This document shows, in pieces, positions 7,864 to 16,127 of a stretch of DNA of 64,000 nucleotides. Made by a program: the position numbers and the translations under genes. The notes beneath the pieces are model-generated. The model did not search any database and was not told the origin of the DNA. It saw nothing but the letters and a program-made list of their open reading frames with translations. Within the stretch, counting starts at the first letter, position 1. Each line of letters begins with the position of its first letter. Origin of the DNA: Amycolatopsis sp. (GTDB lineage Bacteria > Actinomycetota > Actinomycetes > Mycobacteriales > Pseudonocardiaceae); assembly GCF_025464955.1 (NCBI RefSeq), contig NZ_JAODNM010000052.1:28989-92988 (forward strand), given 5' to 3'.

Positions 7864-8742
7864 TCAGCCGACGACCTGCCAGTGGTCGTATTTCTCGATC
7901 ATCTGGTAGCTCCGGTCGGCGCAGTCGAACTCCGAGGCCGGGCGGTCGAAGCGCGCGTCGGAGTTGCTTGTCGAGGCCGCTTGCCAGGAGCCGTTCAGGT
8001 TGACCTGGATACCGCTCGAGGAGAACGTCTTGCCGGACATGTCCGCGCAGGCGTAGCTCCGCCCGTTTCCGTCCACATCGGAGTAAAGCTCGTTGATGTC
8101 CCAGCCGACAGTGCCGGCTTGAGTGCTGCCCGACGACGTGTACAGGGTGTCGTAGGTTTTGGTCTGGTAGTTGTACAGCGACGCTGTCCACGTGTTCTGG
8201 CTCGTGTTCGTCTGCGAGATCTGGACGGCGTAGGCGCTGGAACCGTTGGTATAGCGGCTAAGGAAGTTGGAGTCGATCGGGACCGAGGCCTCGAAGTCGA
8301 TGTTGTTGCACCAGTCCCAAGCTTCGACGGCCTGTTCGGAGGCGGCGTACACCGTGGTGACCTCGATGCACGAACCGCCCGCCGGGTACATCGTCGGCGT
8401 GTAGATCACGGTGCCGCTGTTCGTCGGGTGCAAACTCGTCGTGACGCTCTGGTTGGCGAACGCGCCCCGGTTGGTGCCGGCGTCTTTGAACGCCGTGCCT
8501 GCCGTCGGATGGATCTGCTGCGCCGCCGCCCGCGCCGTAGCCTGGTGACCGGTCAAGCCCTCGTGCGCGGCGAGGAAGGGCGTCACCTGGTCGGCGGTCT
8601 TTGCCCGGACGACAGCACCGCGGCTCACGTTGTGTACCTCGGCGGAATGGGGTGTCGCGTGTGCCACCGCGGGTGCGGCGATGAGGGACAACGCCGCCGC
8701 GGCGGCACCGGCCAATACCGTCAACGAGCTACCGAAGGCCAT
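7864..8742 (-). CDS. Secreted protein of unknown function
   Basis: From ATG 8742, which has a good ribosome site (TGGAG, six-base spacing), the 292-residue product has a signal peptide (MAFGSSLTVLAGAAAAALSLIAAPAVAHA). An upstream ATG at 8778 is in frame but lacks a ribosome site. The mature part has an N-terminal region of about 75 residues and a C-terminal beta-rich, Trp/Tyr/Asn-rich domain with paired cysteines (GGSCIEVTT, WDWCNNI, YACADMSG, EFDCADR). This is consistent with a disulfide-stabilised extracellular domain, perhaps carbohydrate-binding. I do not recognise the family. The gene is monocistronic, converges with the esterase and is followed by a shared hairpin. Confidence 0.8.
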   Translation of the reverse strand: MAFGSSLTVLAGAAAAALSLIAAPAVAHATPHSAEVHNVSRGAVVRAKTADQVTPFLAAHEGLTGHQATARAAAQQIHPTAGTAFKDAGTNRGAFANQSVTTSLHPTNSGTVIYTPTMYPAGGSCIEVTTVYAASEQAVEAWDWCNNIDFEASVPIDSNFLSRYTNGSSAYAVQISQTNTSQNTWTASLYNYQTKTYDTLYTSSGSTQAGTVGWDINELYSDVDGNGRSYACADMSGKTFSSSGIQVNLNGSWQAASTSNSDARFDRPASEFDCADRSYQMIEKYDHWQVVG

Positions 8743-8996
8743 GACGCGCTCCAGGAATAAACCGGGAAGCGAATTCATTCGCCCCGGCGAGGCTTTCACT
8801 GTTGGTATGGACCACAGTGAGGCCGCGCCCGATCACGCACTACCCACTAAAGTCGTCCACTCGGAAAGTGCGTACGAATGGCTACTTTTCCGGCTCGCTC
8901 GACGTCCGTTTTAGGCCGAGTCAAGACGTCCGTAGGGTCACGGCGCCAGGGCACTTTGTACTTTTGTGACCTATGTGTGGGTCCGCGACGCCTCAG

Positions 8997-9240
8997 TGGC
9001 TGGTGAGGTTCTTGAGGTCAGCGGGTGTGGGCGGCTGGTGGTGACTGTGGGACTCGTCGGTTTGAACGTGGGACTCGCCGGGCCGGAGTGTGGGACTCGC
9101 CGATGTGCTGTGCGAGTCCCACGTTCAGCGAGGGCGAGTTCCACAGTCAGCTCCGGACACCGACACGACCCGGCCCTTGCTGCGGTAAAACGCAGCCAGT
9201 CCACAGCAACCAGCACCCACACATACGACACAAGAGCCAC
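8997..9240. repeat. Long dispersed intergenic repeat, copy A
   Basis: This stretch is nearly identical to 22007-22328 apart from small changes and two insertions in the other copy. It contains three direct GTGGGACTCG motifs followed by inverted versions (GCGAGTCCCACG and a degenerate one), so it can fold extensively. It ends with CTTGCTGCGGTAAAACGCAG. No protein is conserved between the copies. It fills most of the 592-base gap between the secreted-protein gene (start 8742) and the aryl-CoA ligase stop (9335). Confidence 0.8.
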
Positions 9241-9268
9241 TTTTGTGCCCTGCTTGAGCGTTCAACGA

Positions 9269-9333
9269 GGGCACTCTTGTCCAAAAGTGCCCTGTCTTGC
9301 GCGCGAGAGAGGGCACTCTTGTGGAAAAGTGCC
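9269..9333. terminator. Two GGGCAC hairpins after the aryl-CoA ligase gene
   Basis: Two near-palindromes, 9269-9292 and 9311-9333, each have arms of the type GGGCACTcTTGT / ..AAAAGTGCCC. On the minus strand they directly follow the ligase stop at 9335. They are well placed to terminate the six-gene operon. Related palindromes occur at 31224, 31266 and 31762. Confidence 0.6.
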
Positions 9334-9334
9334 G

Positions 9335-11152
9335 TCAGGTGGGTGGGGCGGGGAGGATGACGTAGCGCGGGGGCGGGTCGGCGTAGAGGTGGGTGACGAG
9401 GGTTTCCCTCGCGGCGAGGACTCGGCGCTGGTTCACGTAGCCCTTGTCGGTGATCTCGCCGGCGTCGAGGTCGGCAGGCCGGGACATGACCAGCAGCCGC
9501 TCGATTCGCCCGGACGAGCCGACGCCGGCGTTGAGCGCGGTGAGGATCGGCGCGAGGTGCACAGCCAACGCCTCCGAGTACCTGACCTCGCAGCCGGAAC
9601 CCGGTTGGTCGCCCAGTAGCCGATCGACCTCCGCGGCGTTGAGCCAGGCCAGCGCGCACACCATGTCCCGGTTCTCCCCGGCGATGACGGCGTCGGCGAG
9701 CACCGGCGCGGCCGAGAGCAGCGCTGTCCGCACCGCGCCGACCTGCACGAACGTGCCGGTGGACAGCTTGAAGTCCTCAGCGATCCGACCGCGGAACAGC
9801 AGCCCGGCGGCCGGGTCGCCAGGGTCGGCGAAACTGACGGCGTCCCCGGGGCAGTAGTAGCCCTCGTCGTCGAAGGCCGCCTCGGTGAGGTCCACCCGCC
9901 GGTGGTAGCCGGGCGTCACGAGCGGACCGCGGATGCGGATCTCGTACGTGTCTTCGTTGGCTGGCACCAGTTTGAGTCGCACACCCGGCAGCGGCACGCC
10001 GATGCACCGGGCGTCGGTGAAGGCGAAATGCGCGGTGGTGGCCGCAGGCGCCGTCTCGGTGGCTCCCCAGGACCCGGTCACCGGGATGTCCCGGCCGGTC
10101 ACCGTCCGGCCCAGGGTTTCGAGCCGTTCGCGCAGGCTGGGGGACAGCGCCGCCGCGGCGTTGAACACCAGCCGAAGTCGTGAGAAGAACTGTTCGGCCA
10201 AGCCGTGGTCGCGTTCCAGCGCCGGGACCAGCTGCGCGTAGCCGGCCGGCACGTTGACCGACAGCGTCGGCGAGACGTCGCGGTAGTTGGCGAGGGTTTT
10301 GGCGAACAGGCTCGGCGTCGGCCTGCCGTCGTCGATGTACAACGTGCCGCCGTTGGCCAGCACCAGAAACACGTTGTGGTTGCCGCCGAAAGTATGGCTC
10401 CACGGTAGCCAGTCGAGGAGTACCGGCCGTTCGCCGCGGAGGAAAGGCCACGCCTGCCGCATCATCTGCTGGTTCGAGCACAGCATTCCGTGCGTGGTGA
10501 TGACGCCTTTGGGAGCGCCGGTCGAGCCCGAGGTGAACAGAATCTTGGCGACGGTGTCGGGCGTGATCGACGCCAGCGCGGTTTCGACCTCTTCACTCGG
10601 GCTCGTCGCCAGCAGGGTTTCCAGGGAATGCTCGTCGGGGCCGCCCGACGCCGCGATCACCAACGCTCCGTTGCCGAGGGCCGCCAGAGCCGCGCCGAAC
10701 GTGACGGCGTCCTCGACGTAAACCGCGCCCGGCCGCACGAGCTGGTCGATCATCTTGACCCTGGCGTGGTCGGTGCTCTGCAGCGAGTAGGCCACGCTGA
10801 TCGGCACCACGGGGACACCGACAGTCAACGCCCCGAGGGTCATCAGCAGGTGACCGATGGAGTTGCCCGACAGGATCATCAGCGGCCGCGTCGCGGACAG
10901 CCCCCGATCGAGCAGGGCCTGCCCGATCGCGCCGGCCGCCGCCAGCACTTCGCCGTAGGTTCGTTGCCGCCACGCACCTTCATCGCCGCGTTCGGCGATC
11001 AGCGGGTGGCCTGGATCGGTTCGGGCCCACTCCCGGAGCAGCTGGCCGACGCTGACGGCGTAGGGCTCCAGCGACTCGGCCGACTCGAGTGACACGGAGC
11101 CGTCCGCGTGGTCCCGGCGAACTATGTTCGGCGTGGCGAAGAGCGTGGACAT
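9335..11152 (-). CDS. Feruloyl-CoA-synthetase-like aryl-CoA ligase
   Basis: This is a 605-residue member of the adenylate-forming (ANL) superfamily. Core motifs are the phosphate loop ILFTSGSTGAPKGV (about residue 200), the A5-type GSWGATETAPA, and PGDAVSF...LLFRGRIAEDFKLSTG near the C-terminal hinge. The arrangement with LPWSHTFGGNHN and an unusually variable C-terminal domain matches feruloyl-CoA synthetases, which activate cinnamic-type acids to CoA thioesters. ATG 11152 follows an AAGG ribosome site. It is the last gene of the operon, 38 bases after the DAHP synthase. Beside a phenylalanine ammonia-lyase its natural substrate is probably cinnamate. A role in amide formation through a released acyl-adenylate is possible but less likely. 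Confidence 0.88.
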   Translation of the reverse strand: MSTLFATPNIVRRDHADGSVSLESAESLEPYAVSVGQLLREWARTDPGHPLIAERGDEGAWRQRTYGEVLAAAGAIGQALLDRGLSATRPLMILSGNSIGHLLMTLGALTVGVPVVPISVAYSLQSTDHARVKMIDQLVRPGAVYVEDAVTFGAALAALGNGALVIAASGGPDEHSLETLLATSPSEEVETALASITPDTVAKILFTSGSTGAPKGVITTHGMLCSNQQMMRQAWPFLRGERPVLLDWLPWSHTFGGNHNVFLVLANGGTLYIDDGRPTPSLFAKTLANYRDVSPTLSVNVPAGYAQLVPALERDHGLAEQFFSRLRLVFNAAAALSPSLRERLETLGRTVTGRDIPVTGSWGATETAPAATTAHFAFTDARCIGVPLPGVRLKLVPANEDTYEIRIRGPLVTPGYHRRVDLTEAAFDDEGYYCPGDAVSFADPGDPAAGLLFRGRIAEDFKLSTGTFVQVGAVRTALLSAAPVLADAVIAGENRDMVCALAWLNAAEVDRLLGDQPGSGCEVRYSEALAVHLAPILTALNAGVGSSGRIERLLVMSRPADLDAGEITDKGYVNQRRVLAARETLVTHLYADPPPRYVILPAPPT

Positions 11153-11190
11153 GATCACCTTCACAGTGCGTCGGGGACCGGGAAGCATTC

Positions 11191-12348
11191 TCAGAGTAGT
11201 GAAAGCGCCTGCGTGAGCAAGAAATCGGCCTGCTCGGGGTTGAGCCGCGGGTCGCAGGCCGACTCGTACCTGGGCAGGGGCCGCGTCCGCACCAGGTCCT
11301 CGGGGCGGTCGACACATTCGGTGACCGCGTCCGGGGTGAGCTCGAGGTGGAGCCCGCCGGGACGCACCCCGGCCGCGCGCAGCGCGACGAAGAACCCGGC
11401 CACTTCGCGCACGATTTCGGTGACCACGCGGGTCTTTTCCCCGGACGCGGTGAGACAGGTGTTGCCGTGCATGGGATCGCACAGCCACACGATGCGGTCG
11501 GCGTAGGAACCGGCCGCTTCGAGCAGCGCCGGCAGCCGGTCGGCGACGGCGTCGGCACCCATCCGGGAGATCAGCGTGAGCCGTCCGGGGGCGTGGTCTC
11601 CGGCGAGGCGCCGGGTGATCGTGGCGATGTCCGCCGGGGTGGTCTTCGGCCCGATCTTGACGCCGACCGGGTTGCTGATCCGCTCGGCGAACGCCAGGTG
11701 CGCGCCGTCCAGCTGGCGGGTGCGTTCGCCGATCCACAGTAGATGCGCCGACGACGCGTATTCGCTCGCATAGGCGTCATCCGGGCGAACCAGCGCCTCT
11801 TCGAAGTCGAGTAGCAATGCTTCGTGGCTGGTGTAGGTGGAGCGGGGCCGCAACGCGGACAGCGCGGTCGCGGCGTGGTCGTAGGCGAGCAGCAGCCGGC
11901 GCGGGTCGGACCGCCGGCCGAAGACGGTCTGCTCCGGCTCGTTGACGGCGTCACCGCGGTACACCGCAAGGCGTCGGCCGTCCGCCACCGTCTCGATCTC
12001 CGATGACCGCGGCTTGCTGTACTGCCCGGCCAAGCGTCCGATGTGGACTGTGCGGAGCCCGGTCGACGCCGTGACACGGTCGCCCAGCGAAGTCAGGTGC
12101 GCGGCTTTGGCCTCGACACGGTGGGCCGCCGAGTCGGCGAACCGTTCCGCGCAGTCACCGCCCTGGACGACGAAGGCTTCTCCCGCGGCCACGTCCGCCA
12201 GATCGGCGCGCAGGGCATGGCAGTCGGTGGAATCCACCAGTGGCGGACGGGAACGGAGATTGTCGCAGACATCGTAGAGTTCCTCCAGCGAGGTCCAAGG
12301 GGGTTGCTGGGCGGCGCGAAGCGCAACGCTCGCATAGACGTTAGGCAT
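11191..12348 (-). CDS. Class II 3-deoxy-D-arabino-heptulosonate 7-phosphate (DAHP) synthase, short form
   Basis: This enzyme condenses phosphoenolpyruvate and erythrose 4-phosphate, the first step of the shikimate pathway. Class II motifs are all visible: VVQGGDCAERF (about 62-72), HIGRLAGQYSKPRS, RTYTSHEALLLDFEEA-type helix, NPVGVKIGPKT and LCDPMHGNT. At 385 residues it is shorter than housekeeping class II enzymes and like the copies found in secondary-metabolite clusters, which often escape aromatic feedback control. ATG 12348 has a strong GGAGG site; an in-frame ATG at 12390 would add 14 residues. Its position between the ammonia-lyase and the aryl-CoA ligase suggests it boosts phenylalanine supply for the pathway. 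Confidence 0.93.
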   Translation of the reverse strand: MPNVYASVALRAAQQPPWTSLEELYDVCDNLRSRPPLVDSTDCHALRADLADVAAGEAFVVQGGDCAERFADSAAHRVEAKAAHLTSLGDRVTASTGLRTVHIGRLAGQYSKPRSSEIETVADGRRLAVYRGDAVNEPEQTVFGRRSDPRRLLLAYDHAATALSALRPRSTYTSHEALLLDFEEALVRPDDAYASEYASSAHLLWIGERTRQLDGAHLAFAERISNPVGVKIGPKTTPADIATITRRLAGDHAPGRLTLISRMGADAVADRLPALLEAAGSYADRIVWLCDPMHGNTCLTASGEKTRVVTEIVREVAGFFVALRAAGVRPGGLHLELTPDAVTECVDRPEDLVRTRPLPRYESACDPRLNPEQADFLLTQALSLL

Positions 12349-12393
12349 TGGTCTACCTCCGAGAGAATTGGTTTCCCATTCGGTGAACATGTG

Positions 12394-12440
12394 GTTCAGC
12401 TCAAAGAACGTTCAGCTCAAGAACGCTCAGTTAAAAGAAC
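12394..12440. promoter_or_regulatory. Three tandem imperfect 15-16-base repeats upstream of the DAHP synthase
   Basis: Three consecutive units of the form GTTCAGCTCAAAGAAC, GTTCAGCTCAAGAAC and GCTCAGTTAAAAGAAC lie in the 149-base gap between the ammonia-lyase and DAHP synthase genes. Each of the first two is bounded by GTTC and GAAC, so each is itself a small inverted repeat. This suggests a cooperative protein-binding site or RNA structure controlling the last two genes. Confidence 0.45.
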
Positions 12441-12497
12441 ACAGCGGGGTCGACGCGCCGGAGAAGTTTTCTGCAGTTTCCAGAGAATTCCAGCGAA

Positions 12498-14147
12498 TTA
12501 CGCCTGGCGGAGTACGTTCCGGCGGATTTCACCGCTGCGCAGCAGGGTCGCGATGGCGTCGATCTCGCTGTCCATTGGCCGGTCTTCGGCGAGGAAGGCG
12601 ACGTGCTTGCGGATGTAGGCCTGGGCGGTGCGCGTGGTGCTGCCGAGCTTGTCCGTGCCGGTCAGGTCGGCGGCCTGGCACAGCGCGAGCAGGTGGATGG
12701 CCGTGACCTGGCTGGCCAACTGCACGACGGTGTAGGAATGCCGGGCGGCGATCGTGCCCATGCTGACCTTGTCCTGGTTGTGGGCCTCGGTCGAGCGGGA
12801 GAAGGAGCTCATCGGCATGGTCAGGTGCAGGGCTTCGGCCGTCAGCGCGGACGCGGCGATCTGCGCGCCCTTGAAGCCGTGGTGGAGCCCGGCTTCGAAG
12901 TCTTCGGGCTCGGTCGGGGCGATGAGGTTCGGCGTCAGGCCGAGGCTGAACTTCTCGTCGACCATCAGTGCGAGCTGGCGGTCGAGCAGGTCGGCGAGAC
13001 TGGCGACGGCCGAGGAGATCGCCTGGGTCGCCTGGGCGACATGGCCGCCGTAGAAGTTTCCGCTGTAGTGCACGGTGTCGGTGTCCGCGTCGAACAGCGG
13101 GTTGTCGTTCGAGGAGTTGATTTCGTTGGACAGCCACGGATCGGCCCAGGCCACGGTGTCGCGCAGGACGCCGACGACGTGCGGGGCGCAGCGGATGGAA
13201 TAGGGGTCCTGGATCTTGCGCTCGAGCTCGATGTACTCGCGTCCCTCGCCGGAACCGGGGCCGACCAGGTCGGTGTCGCTCACGACCGACGGGGAGTCCG
13301 ACAGCATCTGGTAGATGTTCGCGGCGCTGGCCACCTGGCCCGGGTGCGGCTTGTGCTCGTGCGGGAAGGCGTGGAACTGGTCGCGGCTGCTGCGGCGGAT
13401 CTCGGTCGCCAGTGCGGTGCAGAGTTCGGCCGCCCAGGCCAGTTCGGTGGCTTCGGCCAGCGCCAACGTCGCGTAGCCCGCCATGAACGACGTGCCGTTG
13501 ACCAGTGCGAGGCCTTCCTTCGCCACCAGCGAGACGGGCTTCAGGCCGGTACTGCGGATCGCCGAGGCGGCCGGCAGCTCCTGACCCTGGTGCCGCAGGG
13601 TGCCTTCGCCGGTCAGCGCGGCGGCGAGGTAGCTCAGCGGGGCGAGGTCACCACTGGCGCCGACAGAGCCGCGCTCGGGGATCGACGGCAGGAGGTCGTT
13701 TTCCAGCAGGGTGAGGATGAGCTGGATAGGCTCCTGGCTGATCCCGGAGTTGCCGCGGGCGGCGCTATTGGCGCGGATCAGCATCGTCGCGCGGATGACC
13801 TCGTCCGGGGCGATCGGACCCTGGCCGACCCGCAGGAAGCGCAGCAGGTTGCGCTGCAGCGCGATGGCCTTGTCCGGGCTGATCTGGCGGCCGCTGCTGT
13901 CGCCGAAGCCGGTGGTGACGCCGTAGATGGGGATCCCGGACTCGACGATCCGGTCCTTCGACTCCTGCGACGCCACCATGCGGATGACCGAGGCGGGCGA
14001 AATGCTCAAGCCCACCTTGCCTGGCTGGGTGGCGACGTTCCGGACGTCTTCGAGGGTGAGGCCGTAACCGTCGAGTGCGATTTCCGAGGTCTCTGTGGCC
14101 TTGGCATTCGAAACAGTGGCGTTCTGGCGATCAATTACGGAGGTCAT
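12498..14147 (-). CDS. Phenylalanine ammonia-lyase-type MIO enzyme
   Basis: This is a 549-residue aromatic amino acid ammonia-lyase. The Ala-Ser-Gly that self-cyclises into the MIO electrophile is in GSVGASGDLAPLSY (about 159-172), and the inner loop Tyr is in YGVTTGFG. The substrate-selectivity pair in the LLRFLRVGQG segment is Phe-Leu, as in phenylalanine ammonia-lyases. Tyrosine lyases have His-Leu and histidine lyases Ser-His there. The FPHEHKPHPGQ segment also resembles cyanobacterial PAL. The predicted product is trans-cinnamate plus ammonia; a 2,3-aminomutase side activity cannot be excluded. ATG 14147 has a GAAGGAAG ribosome site. It lies 38 bases after the acyltransferase in the same operon and has no plant-type N-terminal extension. 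Confidence 0.88.
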   Translation of the reverse strand: MTSVIDRQNATVSNAKATETSEIALDGYGLTLEDVRNVATQPGKVGLSISPASVIRMVASQESKDRIVESGIPIYGVTTGFGDSSGRQISPDKAIALQRNLLRFLRVGQGPIAPDEVIRATMLIRANSAARGNSGISQEPIQLILTLLENDLLPSIPERGSVGASGDLAPLSYLAAALTGEGTLRHQGQELPAASAIRSTGLKPVSLVAKEGLALVNGTSFMAGYATLALAEATELAWAAELCTALATEIRRSSRDQFHAFPHEHKPHPGQVASAANIYQMLSDSPSVVSDTDLVGPGSGEGREYIELERKIQDPYSIRCAPHVVGVLRDTVAWADPWLSNEINSSNDNPLFDADTDTVHYSGNFYGGHVAQATQAISSAVASLADLLDRQLALMVDEKFSLGLTPNLIAPTEPEDFEAGLHHGFKGAQIAASALTAEALHLTMPMSSFSRSTEAHNQDKVSMGTIAARHSYTVVQLASQVTAIHLLALCQAADLTGTDKLGSTTRTAQAYIRKHVAFLAEDRPMDSEIDAIATLLRSGEIRRNVLRQA

Positions 14148-14185
14148 GATCTTCCTTCAGCTGGTTTCCGATGTCGGGTTGTCGG

Positions 14186-14764
14186 CTAGCGGTTTACGGC
14201 GTGCGCGTCGATGGCCGCGTAGTACTCCTCGCGGGTGGCAGTGCAGAGGTAGGCGCGTTTGTCGGGGAGGTCGATTTCCTTTTCGATCTTGAAGCCGACC
14301 GAGCAGACGAGCTTGAGCATCGCCCGGTGGCGGACGTCGGGCTCGCCGACCACCCGCAGCACCGCGGGGTCGTCGAGCAGGAACTCGACCATGGTCTTGA
14401 TACCGGCGATGGTGAACCCGGGCACGGGCTCGTCGGTCGGCGCCGCGAGGAAGTGGATCGACTTGTCGCCAGCCTGCGGGGTGTAGACGTCCGGGCCCAG
14501 TTCGCTGGCGGGTTCGTACCGCTCGAACAGGCAGGCCGGCTTTCCGTCGTGCATCCCGATGAAGTCCTCGTGGGTCGACCCGGCCGCGATCTCGGAGAAC
14601 CGCCGTCGCACGTCGTCGAGGCTGTAGTCGAGCATGCCCCAGAACGAGCACTTGGGATTGGTGAGCCAGGAATGCAGCAGCTCCGCGTCCGCGGCGGGGT
14701 CCACCGGGCGCAGCGAGACCTCGCCGACCTTTTCGTCTGTGCGCGTGAAGACAAAGTTGCTCAT
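14186..14764 (-). CDS. Siderophore-type N-acyltransferase (DesC/IucB-like GNAT)
   Basis: The 192-residue protein matches the GNAT branch that acylates hydroxylamines in siderophore pathways (IucB, AlcB, DesC). It has the [17 protein letters not shown]-terminal helix, the KCSFWGM segment, the acceptor-side [15 protein letters not shown] region and the CoA-binding VVGEPDVRH...[26 protein letters not shown]-terminal half. In desferrioxamine biosynthesis DesC acylates N-hydroxycadaverine with acetyl-, succinyl- or longer acyl-CoA. Its ATG overlaps the hydroxylase stop (ATGA), indicating translational coupling. In this operon the acyl donor could be the aryl-CoA made by the ligase at 9335; that is inference. 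Confidence 0.88.
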   Translation of the reverse strand: MSNFVFTRTDEKVGEVSLRPVDPAADAELLHSWLTNPKCSFWGMLDYSLDDVRRRFSEIAAGSTHEDFIGMHDGKPACLFERYEPASELGPDVYTPQAGDKSIHFLAAPTDEPVPGFTIAGIKTMVEFLLDDPAVLRVVGEPDVRHRAMLKLVCSVGFKIEKEIDLPDKRAYLCTATREEYYAAIDAHAVNR

Positions 14765-16101
14765 CGGATTGCTGCTTCCATTGGCATGGTCAGGTCGGAA
14801 AGGTCGGTGGAGTCGGTGAGCGCGCTGAAGTCCTGGAAGGCGACTCGGCGCTCGATGGGGTAGTACTCGCGGCCCAGCAGCTCGCGGATGATGCAGGAGT
14901 TGCGGTAGGCCGCCATGCCGAGGTCCGGGGTGACGAAGCCGTGGGTGTGCAACTCGGCGTTCTGGACGTAGATCTCGTCACCGGCGACGTCGGTGGCGTA
15001 GTTGCGGCGCACCGCGAAGCGGCCCTTCGCGTCGAAGGCGACACGGTCGCTGATCGGCGCGAGGAACTCGGGGAGCCGGTTGCTGTAGCCCGTCGCGAGT
15101 ACCAGTCCGTCGGTGGTGAGCGAGTAGTCCTTGCCCTGTTCCTGCTGGCGAAGGGAAAGCGTGTACTGGCCGGTGGAATCGTTGTGGCCGGCGCCGAGCA
15201 ACGCGCTATTGGTCAGCAGCCGCGTCGGGCACGGGCCGGTGCGGCTCTTGACGTACAGGAGGTCGAAGATCGCGTCGATCAGCGGCGCGCTGATTCCCTT
15301 GTACAGACCCTTTTGCCTTGCCAGCAAGCCCTCGCGGGTGTTCTCCGGCAGGGCGTGGAAGTAGTCCACGTATTCCGGAGAAGTCAGTTCGAGCGTGAGT
15401 TTGCTGTAGTCCAGCGGGAAGAACCGCGCTGACCGGGTGACCCAGTTCAACGTGTACGGCTTGGTGTCGATGTCCTGCAGCAGGTCGTAGTACACCTCGG
15501 CTGCGCTCTGTCCACTGCCGACGATCGTGATGCTTCGCTTGCGCTGCAACACCTCTTTCGACTGCAGGTAACCCGAGGTGTGCACGGCGTCGCCGCCGAC
15601 CCCGGCCATTGCCTCGGGGATGTGCGGCGGGGTACCGGTGCCCAGCACGAGCCGCTTGCCGCGGAACTCCCGGTGTGCGCCGGTGGCGGTGACCACCGCG
15701 TGCACGACGTACGTCCGGTCCTTGTCGTCGTACTCGACCGCGGTGACGCAGTGTCCGAAGCGGACGTTGTCGAGCTTCGACACCGCCCAGCGGCAGTAGT
15801 CGCTGTATTCAGCGCGCAAGGGGAACAGGCTTGTGCGGATGTAGAACGAGTAGAGCCGGCCGGTTTCCTTGAGATAGTTCAAGAACGAGTACGGCGACGT
15901 CGGGTCGGCCAGGGTGACCAGGTCGGACATGAACGGCGTCTGCAGCTCGGCAGTCTCCAGCAGCATCCCGGGGTGCCACTCGAACTCCGGCTTGCTGTCG
16001 AGGAAGACGCCGTTGAGGTCCTCGATCGGCGCGGTCAGCGCGGCGAGTCCCAGGTTGAACGGGCCGACGCCGATGGCGATGAAATCGTGTGTGGTGCTCA
16101 A
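14761..16101 (-). CDS. Cadaverine/lysine N-monooxygenase (DesB-like)
   Basis: This FAD- and NADPH-dependent N-hydroxylating monooxygenase of 446 residues has the FAD motif [12 protein letters not shown] at residues 8-19, the NADPH motif VGSGQSAAE around residue 195, the family's [20 protein letters not shown] block and the C-terminal LATGY motif. The sequence strongly resembles DesB of the desferrioxamine pathway, which turns cadaverine into N-hydroxycadaverine. The best start is TTG 16101, preceded by AAGGAG at nine bases. It lies 26 bases after the decarboxylase and overlaps the acyltransferase start by four bases. Confidence 0.92.
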   Translation of the reverse strand: MSTTHDFIAIGVGPFNLGLAALTAPIEDLNGVFLDSKPEFEWHPGMLLETAELQTPFMSDLVTLADPTSPYSFLNYLKETGRLYSFYIRTSLFPLRAEYSDYCRWAVSKLDNVRFGHCVTAVEYDDKDRTYVVHAVVTATGAHREFRGKRLVLGTGTPPHIPEAMAGVGGDAVHTSGYLQSKEVLQRKRSITIVGSGQSAAEVYYDLLQDIDTKPYTLNWVTRSARFFPLDYSKLTLELTSPEYVDYFHALPENTREGLLARQKGLYKGISAPLIDAIFDLLYVKSRTGPCPTRLLTNSALLGAGHNDSTGQYTLSLRQQEQGKDYSLTTDGLVLATGYSNRLPEFLAPISDRVAFDAKGRFAVRRNYATDVAGDEIYVQNAELHTHGFVTPDLGMAAYRNSCIIRELLGREYYPIERRVAFQDFSALTDSTDLSDLTMPMEAAIR

Positions 16102-16127
16102 GATTATCGACTCCTTCTTCGAGTTCG

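Noticed and set aside
12348..12390. Separate leader peptide for attenuation upstream of the DAHP synthase
   Set aside because: The short frame is continuous and in frame with the enzyme and has one Trp and one Phe only; no terminator/antiterminator pair is visible.
12603..14189. 528-codon plus-strand frame opposite the ammonia-lyase
   Set aside because: The minus strand carries the complete MIO enzyme; the plus frame is low-complexity Gly/Arg/Val sequence.
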